From Actinomycetota bacterium (GTDB lineage Bacteria > Actinomycetota > Aquicultoria > Aquicultorales > Aquicultoraceae): DNA of 40,274 nucleotides. Location of the stretch: positions 1 to 40,274 of the forward strand of contig JASEGT010000014.1 in NCBI GenBank assembly GCA_030018005.1, in the 5' to 3' direction. Shown piece by piece: positions 7,316-14,191 of the stretch (position 1 is the first letter of the stretch; each line of letters opens with the position of its first letter). A program made the position numbers and the translations under genes. The notes under the pieces are model-generated. The model saw only the letters and a program-made list of their open reading frames with translations, made no database searches and was not told where the DNA came from.

Positions 7316-8218
7316 TTAAATATTTCGAGGGCGTACTCTGAGTCTAATTATCTGGGATTGGTTAAAATCTGTGACTTTTAAACTAAATTTTATATATTGT
7401 GGCTGTCCGGGAACAACTCCACCAGGATTAATATCGAGGATTGTCCATCTGAAGTGTTTATCCGTAGAGCTTAGAGCCTCAATATCAACGAGGGGCTGCT
7501 CACCATAGCGAGTTGCATTTTCGGAAAAGACGACTGGCTTTTCGGTTATAAGCTCATATATGCCATTTGCCTCTACTTTTTGCGGTATTGTTACAGCTTC
7601 GGGAACGGGTTCTGCAGAGCCATGTTGTCTTGGTTCAAGCTTTAAACTATCAATGATTGCAAGTGCTTCCTTTTTGGAGTTTGCTATCGCTCGACCATTC
7701 AAAAACAGGTCTAATCGGTACTGGGTGCCACCACTTTGAAATATTAAAGAATATGCTTCCGTGGGCCCCTTTGCTTTGCTGGTGTGTTTGAGGCTAGTCT
7801 TTTCTAGCCTATCAGGTAGGTTGTCGATGTCTCCCGGACCTTCCAGGTTCCAAATCATTAGGAACGCCCCGTCTGTCGGCACTTGCAGTTGAGCAATTTC
7901 CGGACTCCAGCTAGAACCGCCATCTTGATTAGAATGTGTGCCGGGCCAGAATCCCTCGCGGTTGAAATTATTTACTGACACGGTGCCAAAACCTCGCGCA
8001 AAAAACCGCTTCTGTGAGGATATTGTCCAGCCACCCGGATAACGAAAACTAAAGTCCTGTCCTTTAAAGATACCGTATGCTGGACGCTTAATCGGCACTT
8101 CTGATTCCTGTTCTTGCGGTGCTTTTATTGATGTACCTTTTGGTGGGGTTGTTTGTTGCGTGCACGATACGCTGAGCAGGGCAACCAAGAGAAGAAAGAA
8201 GAATCCTGTGCGTTTCAT
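7316..8218 (-). CDS. Secreted lipoprotein of unknown function
   Basis: A 300-residue protein with a lipoprotein signal: MKR, a hydrophobic core FFFLLLVALL and the lipobox LSVSC with Cys19 as the lipidation site. A Pro/Gln/Glu-rich linker follows. Residues about 50-195 resemble the PsbP/MOG1-like type of secreted domain (FSFRYPGGWTI near the start), but this is only an impression. The C-terminal part ends in beta-rich sequence (IKFSLKVTDFNQ). AAGGAG lies 5 nt before the ATG, and a -10 TATAAT is close upstream. Codon use is AT-richer than in the neighbouring housekeeping genes. No named function. Confidence 0.75.
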   Translation of the reverse strand: MKRTGFFFLLLVALLSVSCTQQTTPPKGTSIKAPQEQESEVPIKRPAYGIFKGQDFSFRYPGGWTISSQKRFFARGFGTVSVNNFNREGFWPGTHSNQDGGSSWSPEIAQLQVPTDGAFLMIWNLEGPGDIDNLPDRLEKTSLKHTSKAKGPTEAYSLIFQSGGTQYRLDLFLNGRAIANSKKEALAIIDSLKLEPRQHGSAEPVPEAVTIPQKVEANGIYELITEKPVVFSENATRYGEQPLVDIEALSSTDKHFRWTILDINPGGVVPGQPQYIKFSLKVTDFNQSQIIRLRVRPRNI

Positions 8219-8250
8219 ATAGGCTCCTTAGTACTTGGAACGGCAGCTTA

Positions 8251-8280
8251 ATTATAATACAGCTTCATTGCAAAGGCCAA
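8251..8280 (-). promoter_or_regulatory. Promoter of the lipoprotein gene
   Basis: Perfect TATAAT (8256-8251) with TTGGCC (8280-8275) 18 bp upstream on the reverse strand. It lies about 30 bp before the ATG at 8218. Confidence 0.5.
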
Positions 8281-8624
8281 GGTGATCGATTTCCGCGCGA
8301 ACACAATAAACTTACCATAACGCTATAGGACTACTCCTGTGCTGCAGGCCTAAGTCTCCACGTGGTTTAATAGCCCTTTTGGCCTAAGCTGCTGCTTTGA
8401 GATCGAGAGATAGAAAACAACTTATCCATCATGCGCTTACCTAACAGCAATATTGACTAGGTTACCTTAACTCTTGATGTATTGAAAGTCCAAAGTAAGC
8501 CGATTGTACGAAATAAACATTAGCGGGTCAGGTCCCAATTTGGGCCTGTTGCCAAAGTGTAGAAATCTTAGCCGCGAGCGGCAAAATAAAAGATATCAAA
8601 ACATGCATGAAAAACCCGTACAGG
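8281..8624. other. Intergenic, possible insertion-sequence scar
   Basis: No gene is seen. A near-palindrome, GGTCCCAATTTGGGCC, at about 8531-8546 lies some 80 bp beyond the end of the transposase fragment and could be an IS terminal repeat remnant or a terminator. There is no second copy to confirm it. Confidence 0.3.
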
Positions 8625-8909
8625 TTACAAGCCATTTCTAACCAGCTTCTTTAGATTAAGAGTTGTCGCAGTCAGTAGCACTTGTATTTCCATCTTCTCA
8701 ATGCCCCGTAGCTTTGCTCTCGCAAGACCGTGAAATGACTTCGCTTGACCAAAAAGACCCTCAATAACCGTTTTTCGCAAACCAAACAGCACGGCACCCT
8801 CATCTGATGCGAGCCACGCACGAGCTTTTTCTACGCAATCGCTATCATAGCGTGTAATCGTTCCAGCCTTTGTCTTTTCCTGTATGCATTGGTTTTTCTG
8901 TAAATTCAT
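8625..8909 (-). pseudogene. C-terminal fragment of a DDE transposase (IS1182-like)
   Basis: Ninety-four codons match the end of an IS1182/DDE-type transposase: the final catalytic Glu region IEGLFGQAKSFHGL, then ARAKLRGIEKMEIQVLLTA and TLNLKKL. The catalytic N-terminal two thirds, with both Asp residues, are missing. It cannot be an active transposase and is read as a remnant. Seventeen bp separate it from a second, unrelated transposase remnant in the same orientation. Confidence 0.75.
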
Positions 8910-8925
8910 TCCCCAAGCTTGAACC

Positions 8926-9392
8926 CTAGATGAGCACTAGGTTTGCCTCTGGCTGTGTGCTTATCTCCACGACTGTTTCCTTTAAGCACATATCCAGATA
9001 CTTTATACCCGAAAACCATTTTTCCATTTGTTCAGCAACCGGGGCTGCACTCAGCTCTAATACCACTTCCGTTTGGAAGGACTGCCATCGCCAGCGCCTT
9101 CTCGCTTCGCGGTATCTACTAAAGAGCGCTGCAGGGAAAGTGCTGTCTCTATCCGTTGGCACGGCGAGTGCAATATCGCCGCCCAAGTGTGGAGCACCCT
9201 AGGCCTGTCGCCATCACAATATCTTTGACGCTCAACATACCTTTCATAGGTGTCAGCCTGTAAATACTCGGTGATCGCCGCTTCAAAATTACGCTTGACA
9301 GAAATTATCCACCATGACCCACAGAAAATCTTTGTCTTAAGCAGTGCATCGTACAAAACGTCGCGCGAATCCATACGAATGTTGTGCGCCAT
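8926..9392 (-). pseudogene. Frameshifted N-terminal fragment of an IS256-type (mutator) transposase
   Basis: The start is intact, with AAGGAG 6 nt before the ATG at 9392. The first frame reads EYLQADTYERYVERQRYCDG then RPRVLHT, as in the N-terminal region of IS256-family transposases. The match then continues in another frame from about 9186 with GGDIALAVPTDRDSTFPAAL and RYREARRRW, equivalent to the conserved G-x-L-x-V-P-R-D-R segment. A frameshift near 9185-9205 therefore breaks the gene. The catalytic domain is absent; the frame ends at 8926. Confidence 0.65.
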
Positions 9393-9600
9393 CGTATTCT
9401 CCTTTATATAGCATGCTTGTCACTTCCTAATCTTGAGGAACGATGGCTCGTTTTTCAACTAAAAGCCTTTTTATAGAAGTTTGGAGAATGCCCAACTAGG
9501 AAATAGTGGTATGCATCATGATTATGACCCTATTTTCGTATGATAGCTTGGTCATAACGCGCTAATTGGTTTTAATCGAATTATTCTTGGGAGGTGGTTC

Positions 9601-9657
9601 ATGGCTTTAAGCTTTTTCTATAACAATTTAAGTGTTTTCAAAGAGGAGGTCACATGA
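9601..9657 (+). CDS. Possible 18-residue leader peptide coupled to the next gene
   Basis: An ATG at 9601 has a very strong Shine-Dalgarno (GGGAGG, 6 nt upstream). It encodes MALSFFYNNLSVFKEEVT and stops at TGA 9655-9657, overlapping the ATG of the next gene as ATGA. This geometry is typical of translational coupling. No family is recognised. It may be a regulatory uORF or may have arisen because the region carries two ribosome binding sites by chance. Confidence 0.4.
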   Translation: MALSFFYNNLSVFKEEVT

Positions 9658-10352
9658 AAAGGCAATCAAAAATCCTTTGCCTCGCGATAACTGCACTTTT
9701 GCTAGTAGTACCCGTGCAATATGCTTATGCAGCGCATGGCGCAGCGTATATCACTGCAAGCAGCGAGTTCGGCGGTTCTTATGCTGAATGGGGGCAAACA
9801 TGGTATCCCGACCCAGGCTCATTACCACATCACAATAACCACACGCTGTGGTTTTGGACCAATGGTACAACCGGTTATTCGGCCAACTACATCAGTTTCG
9901 TAGCACTTGGTTATTGGCATGGCGCCATTCGAAACTTCAGTGCTGATTGGAATGGTTTTTATTGGGAACGTCAGATTGCAAACGGTGATGGCACGTATTT
10001 TTATGACTATAGGGGCACATCCGCAGTTCTTCCAGGTGCAAATGGAACGAATCACACCTTTACGGTCCAATCCGAGTATATAAACGGTTATCCTGGTGTA
10101 CGTGGATACATTGATGGAACGCGGATAATCGAATTTCAACAACCTGGACCCCATAAACAAACGCAAGTTGGGCTTGAATCAACTTTATCCAACGCTCAAC
10201 TTGGCCATACATACCCACAATACCTTCAATATAAATCCGCTGGCGTATGGAAGTACTGGAACTATGGGGCCATAAGAGCCAATAGTCCATATAGATGGGC
10301 TTGGCGAGATGGCGTGTACTATAAGGGAGATGATTGGAACTCTAACTATTAA
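9654..10352 (+). CDS. Secreted aromatic-rich protein of unknown function
   Basis: A 232-residue protein with a Sec signal peptide (KR, hydrophobic core ILCLAITALLLVVPV, likely cleavage after AYA at about residue 26). The mature part is rich in Trp, Tyr, Gly, Asn and His, with beta-type stretches such as HTLWFWTNGTTGYSANYISF, suggesting an extracellular beta-sandwich. I recognise no catalytic motif. AAAGAGGAGG precedes the ATG. It is followed 38 bp later by a membrane-anchored protein, and the region before it resembles that before the Amidase_6 gene at 35967. It is AT-richer than neighbouring housekeeping genes, consistent with an accessory gene. Confidence 0.65.
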   Translation: MKRQSKILCLAITALLLVVPVQYAYAAHGAAYITASSEFGGSYAEWGQTWYPDPGSLPHHNNHTLWFWTNGTTGYSANYISFVALGYWHGAIRNFSADWNGFYWERQIANGDGTYFYDYRGTSAVLPGANGTNHTFTVQSEYINGYPGVRGYIDGTRIIEFQQPGPHKQTQVGLESTLSNAQLGHTYPQYLQYKSAGVWKYWNYGAIRANSPYRWAWRDGVYYKGDDWNSNY

Positions 10353-10390
10353 TAAAAAGATCTATTTTAAGATTTATCGTGGAGGTTGTC

Positions 10391-10975
10391 ATGCACAGTA
10401 AAAAGCAGTTATTAGTAGCTTTGCTGTCACTTGCGGTAATTGCAGGTATTATGACCACAGCTTTAACTTTTATCTCGGGTCAGCCTGCTAAAGCTACCGA
10501 TATCGCGATATCTGAGGGAAGCGCAGGCCATGATCCTTCAGAAGTCGCGACAAAAGCAATATTGCCGACAAATGTACTTAAGCCGACAGGCGGCCCATTT
10601 AAGAAAAAAGAGGATATGATAGCAAAAGCGAAGGATCCAAAGGTAAGTCTTGATACAAAATTCTCAGGTCGCGAAGAGGCATTCTTAATGACAAACGGCG
10701 AATTTAGGAATTCTCAAGCGCGTCTTACGGGCCACAAAATAGCGGATAACGATATTGATGACAACAAAGAGATTTGGGTAGTTGTCGTGGGCGGAGACTT
10801 CGATCAAACATGGCGAAGCAGCCCAGGTGATGATCATGACTATGCATCGACAAAATGGTTAATTATTACCTATGATGCTGCTACCGGAGATCCTGTCGGA
10901 TTATCAACGGGGCCTGGAGTATGGCCGGATGCTTTTATTAATGAAGCAAAATATCATCAGCTGCAGGCCAAATAG
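10391..10975 (+). CDS. Membrane-anchored or exported protein of unknown function
   Basis: A 194-residue protein. An N-terminal hydrophobic segment (about residues 6-28) acts as a signal or anchor. The exported part is hydrophilic with a beta-like core IWVVVVGGDFDQTW and a C-terminal segment TKWLIITYDAATGDPVG that looks like a PepSY- or peptidase-propeptide-like beta strand pair, though this is a weak impression. I chose ATG 10391 because GGAGG is 5 nt upstream; the in-frame GTG at 10379 has no such site. It probably forms a two-gene unit with the secreted protein before it. Confidence 0.6.
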   Translation: MHSKKQLLVALLSLAVIAGIMTTALTFISGQPAKATDIAISEGSAGHDPSEVATKAILPTNVLKPTGGPFKKKEDMIAKAKDPKVSLDTKFSGREEAFLMTNGEFRNSQARLTGHKIADNDIDDNKEIWVVVVGGDFDQTWRSSPGDDHDYASTKWLIITYDAATGDPVGLSTGPGVWPDAFINEAKYHQLQAK

Positions 10976-10992
10976 TAGTTTGCCAAATCCTC

Positions 10993-11035
10993 GCGCTTGG
11001 AAGCCCTAGTCGTTTAGCATTGGGCTTCCAAGCGC
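10993..11035. terminator. Long perfect hairpin at the end of the secreted-protein pair
   Basis: Arms of 14 bp (10993-11006 and 11022-11035), perfectly complementary, with a 15-nt loop. It lies between the end of the forward unit (10975) and the end of queF (11121, reverse). No T-tract follows on either strand, so it may be a Rho-assisted or bidirectional terminator, or an RNA-stabilising stem. Confidence 0.55.
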
Positions 11036-11120
11036 ACTTATGAACCATAAAAGCACAACTTCCCCAGGTTTTAAACCGAGACGACGGAACAACCGCAAGC
11101 CTAATCCCATAATTCCCGAA

Positions 11121-11495
11121 TTATTCTCTTCTCGCTTCCGCGACCGATGTGATTTCGATTCCTCCGCGTGGCTTTTGTATTACAGTCACCTTGCACCAGA
11201 ATGGGTTACACGCAGCATAAAAATCATTCGCTATTTTGTCAGCCAGAGATTCACAGAAACAGCCTTCGTCTCTGAAGCTCCAGAGGTAGAGCTTGAGGCT
11301 TTTGCTCTCTATGCATAGCTTGTCGGGAGCATACTCGATTGTTACCGTTTCCCAGTCAGGTTGGCCTGTCACCGGGCAAAGGCTCGTAACTTCATCGCTT
11401 TGCAAAATAACCGTATGCACGCTCGATGGCTTTTCAAAGGTTTCAAGAGCCTTTATCGGCTCGCTTGTAGTTTTGCCAAGAATATTGAAGTCCAT
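11121..11495 (-). CDS. queF: NADPH-dependent 7-cyano-7-deazaguanine reductase QueF
   Basis: A 124-residue single-domain QueF, which reduces preQ0 nitrile to preQ1 in queuosine synthesis. The nucleophile Cys40 lies in SLCPVTGQPDW, and the QueF signature ESKSLKLYLWSFRDEG is intact. The length fits the short, single-domain (tunnel-fold) type. It is the last gene of a queC-queD-queE-queF operon; 19 bp separate it from queE. Confidence 0.93.
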   Translation of the reverse strand: MDFNILGKTTSEPIKALETFEKPSSVHTVILQSDEVTSLCPVTGQPDWETVTIEYAPDKLCIESKSLKLYLWSFRDEGCFCESLADKIANDFYAACNPFWCKVTVIQKPRGGIEITSVAEARRE

Positions 11496-11514
11496 ATAAC
11501 CTCCTGCGTTTCTC

Positions 11515-12087
11515 TTAGTCGATACCTATAAGCTTATGAAGTTGCACGCTCAATCTCCAGCTAGGATTCGCCTTTACGAAATTCACACAGAGCGCCGTCA
11601 TGTCTTCTCTATTGCTTGCCGGCTGCAGCGAATGATACTCTCCCCATTTTTCAAATGCCTTAGCTCTCTCAAGAGCCTCCTTAGAGTCGATGACCATTTT
11701 TATCTCGTTGGCCTGCTTCAACATGAGGCTGTCCGGCTCCGTTTCACTCTTAGGGCTCACCACAAGCCAGTCGCAGGCAACAGGCTTGTAAATCGTGCCG
11801 TTGGTCTCGATTTGGACGTCCAGACCTTCGCGTTTAAGCAGCTCGGTCAATGCCTGCAAATCCTGCATGAATGGTTCTCCGCCGGTTATGCAGACCCATT
11901 TCGAGACATACTTCTTTGCCTCAAGAACGACCTCGGGTGCACTCAATTCATATCCCGAATCAAACGCATAGCTCGTATCGCAAAACTCACAACGCAGATT
12001 GCAGCCGGCCAAGCGCACGAAAACCATCGCTACCCCGGTGTTCTTGCCCTCCCCCTGGATGGAGTAAAAGACCTCGCTAATCTTCAA
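11515..12087 (-). CDS. queE: 7-carboxy-7-deazaguanine synthase QueE (radical SAM)
   Basis: A 190-residue radical SAM enzyme that turns 6-carboxytetrahydropterin into 7-carboxy-7-deazaguanine. The cluster motif CNLRCEFC (Cys29, 33, 36) has the CX3CX2C spacing. FYSIQGEG at the N-terminus and ITGGEPFMQ are family motifs. It starts with TTG and overlaps the end of queD by 11 bp, so the two are coupled. The protein is on the short side but the QueE core is complete. Confidence 0.93.
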   Translation of the reverse strand: MKISEVFYSIQGEGKNTGVAMVFVRLAGCNLRCEFCDTSYAFDSGYELSAPEVVLEAKKYVSKWVCITGGEPFMQDLQALTELLKREGLDVQIETNGTIYKPVACDWLVVSPKSETEPDSLMLKQANEIKMVIDSKEALERAKAFEKWGEYHSLQPASNREDMTALCVNFVKANPSWRLSVQLHKLIGID

Positions 12088-12415
12088 AATAAGTAGCTCC
12101 CGAGCGACTCGATTCCCAAACGGTTACCCTGTACACACCCGGTATTTTCGGCTTCAACCCACTGTAAAAATAGTGCGCCATATTCTCGGCGGTCGGATTC
12201 TGGATAATATCGTTCAAGAGCGAATGGTCGGGCAGAAGTTCTCTCAATATGGCTTTGACGTCAATAAAATCGATTACCATACCATCCCTTAACCCCCCTG
12301 ATCGTATCGTGACCTCTACGACCCATGTATGACCATGCAGATTGGCACAGGGGCCGGAATGTCCCGGTAAGTAATGGGCTGCGGCAAACTCTTCACGAAC
12401 ATGAATCTCAAACAT
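12077..12415 (-). CDS. queD: 6-carboxytetrahydropterin synthase QueD
   Basis: A 112-residue QueD/PTPS family member making 6-carboxytetrahydropterin from dihydroneopterin triphosphate. Zinc-binding His14 (AAHYL) and His27/His29 (NLHGHTW) are present, with catalytic Cys23 in GPCANLHGH. I start at the ATG at 12415, one base after the queC stop; longer in-frame readings run into queC and are shadows. Its 3' end overlaps queE. Confidence 0.92.
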   Translation of the reverse strand: MFEIHVREEFAAAHYLPGHSGPCANLHGHTWVVEVTIRSGGLRDGMVIDFIDVKAILRELLPDHSLLNDIIQNPTAENMAHYFYSGLKPKIPGVYRVTVWESSRSGATYFED

Positions 12416-12416
12416 A

Positions 12417-13106
12417 TTAACTCTCACCCACCATCCGGTAAACAATAGGGTCGACCAGTCTATTAGCCTTAAATGCCTCAAGCCGAGATATACAGGTCGC
12501 ACACTTGCCGCACGCCTCTTCCCCGCCCTGGTAACACGACCACGTAAGTTCAAACGGTGCACCTAGCTCATGCCCAAGCTTTACTATCTCAGCTTTGGTA
12601 AGCCATTCAAGCGGAGTAATTAGGCGCACCTTATAATACGTCCCGACCCAGACCGCGTTTTTCATTGCGCCGAGAAACTCGGGCGTGCAGTCCGGGTAGG
12701 CCCAGTTCAGCGCATCTTCGGCATGAGCGCCAAAATAAACAGCCTGGGCATTTACCTTCAGTGCATAAGCTGTTGCGACAGAAATCAACACTCCATTTCT
12801 AAATGGCACATACGTCGAAACCGGCCCACTCTCTCCGGGATATGGCCCCGAAGAAATCTCTCTATCCTCGTCGACAAGTGTTGAGCCGGCTCCTTCAAAT
12901 AACTCCGCAGCGAGCTTGACCGTTTCATAGCTTTCCAGGCCAAGATAATCAGCGATTTCTCTTGCGGCCTGGGATTCTTTTGAGTGTTTTTGTCCGTAGA
13001 GGATATTGAGCGCGGCCACTTGGTCGGCTTGATAATTACGGGCTGCGAGCAGCGCGCAGACCATTGAATCAAGGCCGCCAGACAACAGAACAACCGCTTT
13101 CAACAA
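12417..13106 (-). CDS. queC: 7-cyano-7-deazaguanine synthase QueC
   Basis: A 229-residue PP-loop ATPase that converts 7-carboxy-7-deazaguanine to preQ0 using ATP and ammonia. SGGLDS (9-14) is the PP-loop. The C-terminal zinc site is in SCYQGGEEACGKCATC. TTG start with GGGG 6 nt upstream (a second TTG follows directly). It is the first gene of the operon, about 85 bp after tRNA-Pro on the same strand. GTP cyclohydrolase, needed for the first pathway step, is not in the window. Confidence 0.93.
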   Translation of the reverse strand: MLKAVVLLSGGLDSMVCALLAARNYQADQVAALNILYGQKHSKESQAAREIADYLGLESYETVKLAAELFEGAGSTLVDEDREISSGPYPGESGPVSTYVPFRNGVLISVATAYALKVNAQAVYFGAHAEDALNWAYPDCTPEFLGAMKNAVWVGTYYKVRLITPLEWLTKAEIVKLGHELGAPFELTWSCYQGGEEACGKCATCISRLEAFKANRLVDPIVYRMVGES

Positions 13107-13157
13107 TACTACCCCCGTTTAGATATGGCACCGAGCCAACGTTCAGTGAAAGCATAA

Positions 13158-13175
13158 ATGGCTCCGCAGAGCCAT
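13158..13175 (-). terminator. Terminator-like hairpin after tRNA-Pro
   Basis: A perfect 7-bp stem ATGGCTC/GAGCCAT with a 4-nt loop, 14 bp after the tRNA 3' end and followed on the reverse strand by a T-rich tract. It may end the tRNA transcript or act as a processing stem before queC. Confidence 0.5.
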
Positions 13176-13189
13176 TCTCTTGAGCTTTG

Positions 13190-13263
13190 TCGGGGCGACA
13201 GGATTTGAACCTGCGACCACACGGCCCCCAGCCGTGTGCGCTACCAAACTGCGCTACGCCCCG
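13190..13263 (-). tRNA. tRNA-Pro (anticodon GGG)
   Basis: A complete cloverleaf: acceptor CGGGGCG pairs with CGCCCCG, D-stem GCGC, anticodon stem CACGG/CCGTG with loop CTGGGGG (anticodon GGG), and T-arm GCAGG-TTCAAAT-CCTGT. The C1-G72 acceptor pair and G-rich start fit proline tRNAs. CCA is not encoded. It lies upstream of queC on the same strand. Confidence 0.95.
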
Positions 13264-13281
13264 TATCTATCACGCAGAAAC

Positions 13282-13290
13282 ATTATAGCA
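13282..13290 (-). promoter_or_regulatory. Extended -10 promoter for tRNA-Pro
   Basis: TGC-TATAAT on the reverse strand (TATAAT at 13287-13282) forms an extended -10, with a weak TTTAAT 17 bp further up. It lies 19 bp before the tRNA 5' end. Confidence 0.6.
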
Positions 13291-13565
13291 AATCTTGATT
13301 GAGCATTAAACCACAGCGCGCACTATTGTTCTGCCGGCAGGCTACCAATCGATACGCGTTCGATAGACGTGACGATAGAGTCTGTAATCGACGACCGCAG
13401 TTTTCGGCGAAATTGTGCTGCTAAAATTCATTTTGGCGTTTAAGCGCGCTATATAATTCTACGCACATTAAATTATAATTTAGCGTTTAAAACTATTCGC
13501 ATCAGGATATAGGTTTATGCAAGGCCTGTACATATCACGCGGGCTACCGTATAAGGATTGTGGGC
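13291..13565. other. Intergenic region upstream of the RsbW-like gene
   Basis: No gene. It contains a TATAAT at 13452-13457 without a good -35, a perfect 14-bp palindrome TAAATTATAATTTA at 13469-13482, and the sigma-B-like promoter at 13485-13510. Confidence 0.5.
13485..13510 (+). promoter_or_regulatory. Sigma-B-like promoter before the RsbW-like gene
   Basis: GTTTAA (13485-13490), a 14-bp spacer, then GGATAT (13505-13510), one mismatch from the known sigma-B pattern GTTTAA...GGGTAT. It lies 55 bp before the start of an RsbW-like kinase, the kind of gene that stress sigma factors often autoregulate. Confidence 0.5.
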
Positions 13566-14060
13566 ATGATAGGCATAAACGATTATCGAACATCGATTAT
13601 CCAACGTTTACTGGGAAGAAATAACGACAAGGATACCTCGAGATGTCCGATGCTCTGCAAGGCGCTGGTCGTAAGGAGTGACTCGAAGAACTTAATTATA
13701 GCGAGGGACTTCTCCGGCCAACTCGCGCACGACTGCGGGTTTACCGCCGATGCCGTTTTCGAAATTAAGCTGGCAGTCAGCGAAGCCCTATCCAACGCGA
13801 TACTCCATGGCTCGCCCCGCGGGTGTAAGAGCATCGTCAGATTGGCTTTCCTCTGCGACAACTACAGGTTAAGCATTACCATAACCGACGAGGGTGCCTT
13901 CGGACACTTGCCGCGCAATATGAGTTCCAGCTCCGAGGGCGGGCGTGGCCTAAAGCTCATCGCCCGGTATATGGATACGTTTTCGATTAAACCTACGGCT
14001 TTAGGGACCAGAGTCACTTTGGTCAAAATAAAAGACAACGACAATGAAGCTTGCGCATAA
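13566..14060 (+). CDS. RsbW-like anti-sigma factor / serine kinase (HATPase_c)
   Basis: A 164-residue protein ending in a GHKL ATPase domain of the RsbW/SpoIIAB type, which binds a sigma factor or phosphorylates an anti-anti-sigma protein. The N-box AVSEALSNAILHG, the metal-binding DEG (ITITDEGAFG) and the G-box EGGRGLKLIARYMD are all present. I choose ATG 13566, 8 nt after AAGGA, over GTG 13560. The first 35 residues, with two cysteines (CPMLC), form an extra N-terminal segment. No sigma factor or STAS partner lies next to it, so its target is elsewhere. The nearby giant PP2C protein could oppose it. Confidence 0.82.
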   Translation: MIGINDYRTSIIQRLLGRNNDKDTSRCPMLCKALVVRSDSKNLIIARDFSGQLAHDCGFTADAVFEIKLAVSEALSNAILHGSPRGCKSIVRLAFLCDNYRLSITITDEGAFGHLPRNMSSSSEGGRGLKLIARYMDTFSIKPTALGTRVTLVKIKDNDNEACA

Positions 14061-14093
14061 GCGATTCTATTTTGCCTGCCCACCGATAAACTA

Positions 14094-14124
14094 TTGACGC
14101 TTCGCGGTTTATTTTTGATATAAT
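14094..14124 (+). promoter_or_regulatory. Promoter of the winged-helix-like gene
   Basis: TTGACG (14094-14099), 19-bp spacer, TATAAT (14119-14124), the latter preceded by TGA to give an extended -10. Confidence 0.65.
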
Positions 14125-14146
14125 AGCGGGTAAGTAATTTGAAACA

Positions 14147-14165
14147 CGCTAATATTAATTTAGCG
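14147..14165. repeat. Inverted repeat, possible operator
   Basis: CGCTAA and TTAGCG, perfectly complementary, separated by TATTAAT, about 25 bp after the -10. The size and position fit autoregulation by the downstream protein if it binds DNA. Confidence 0.45.
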
Positions 14166-14191
14166 CACGCTATTCTAAGACGGGTGTCATT

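Noticed and set aside
11536-12096. 186-codon forward frame antisense to queE
   Set aside because: queE on the other strand has a full radical SAM motif set and operon context; the forward frame is its shadow.
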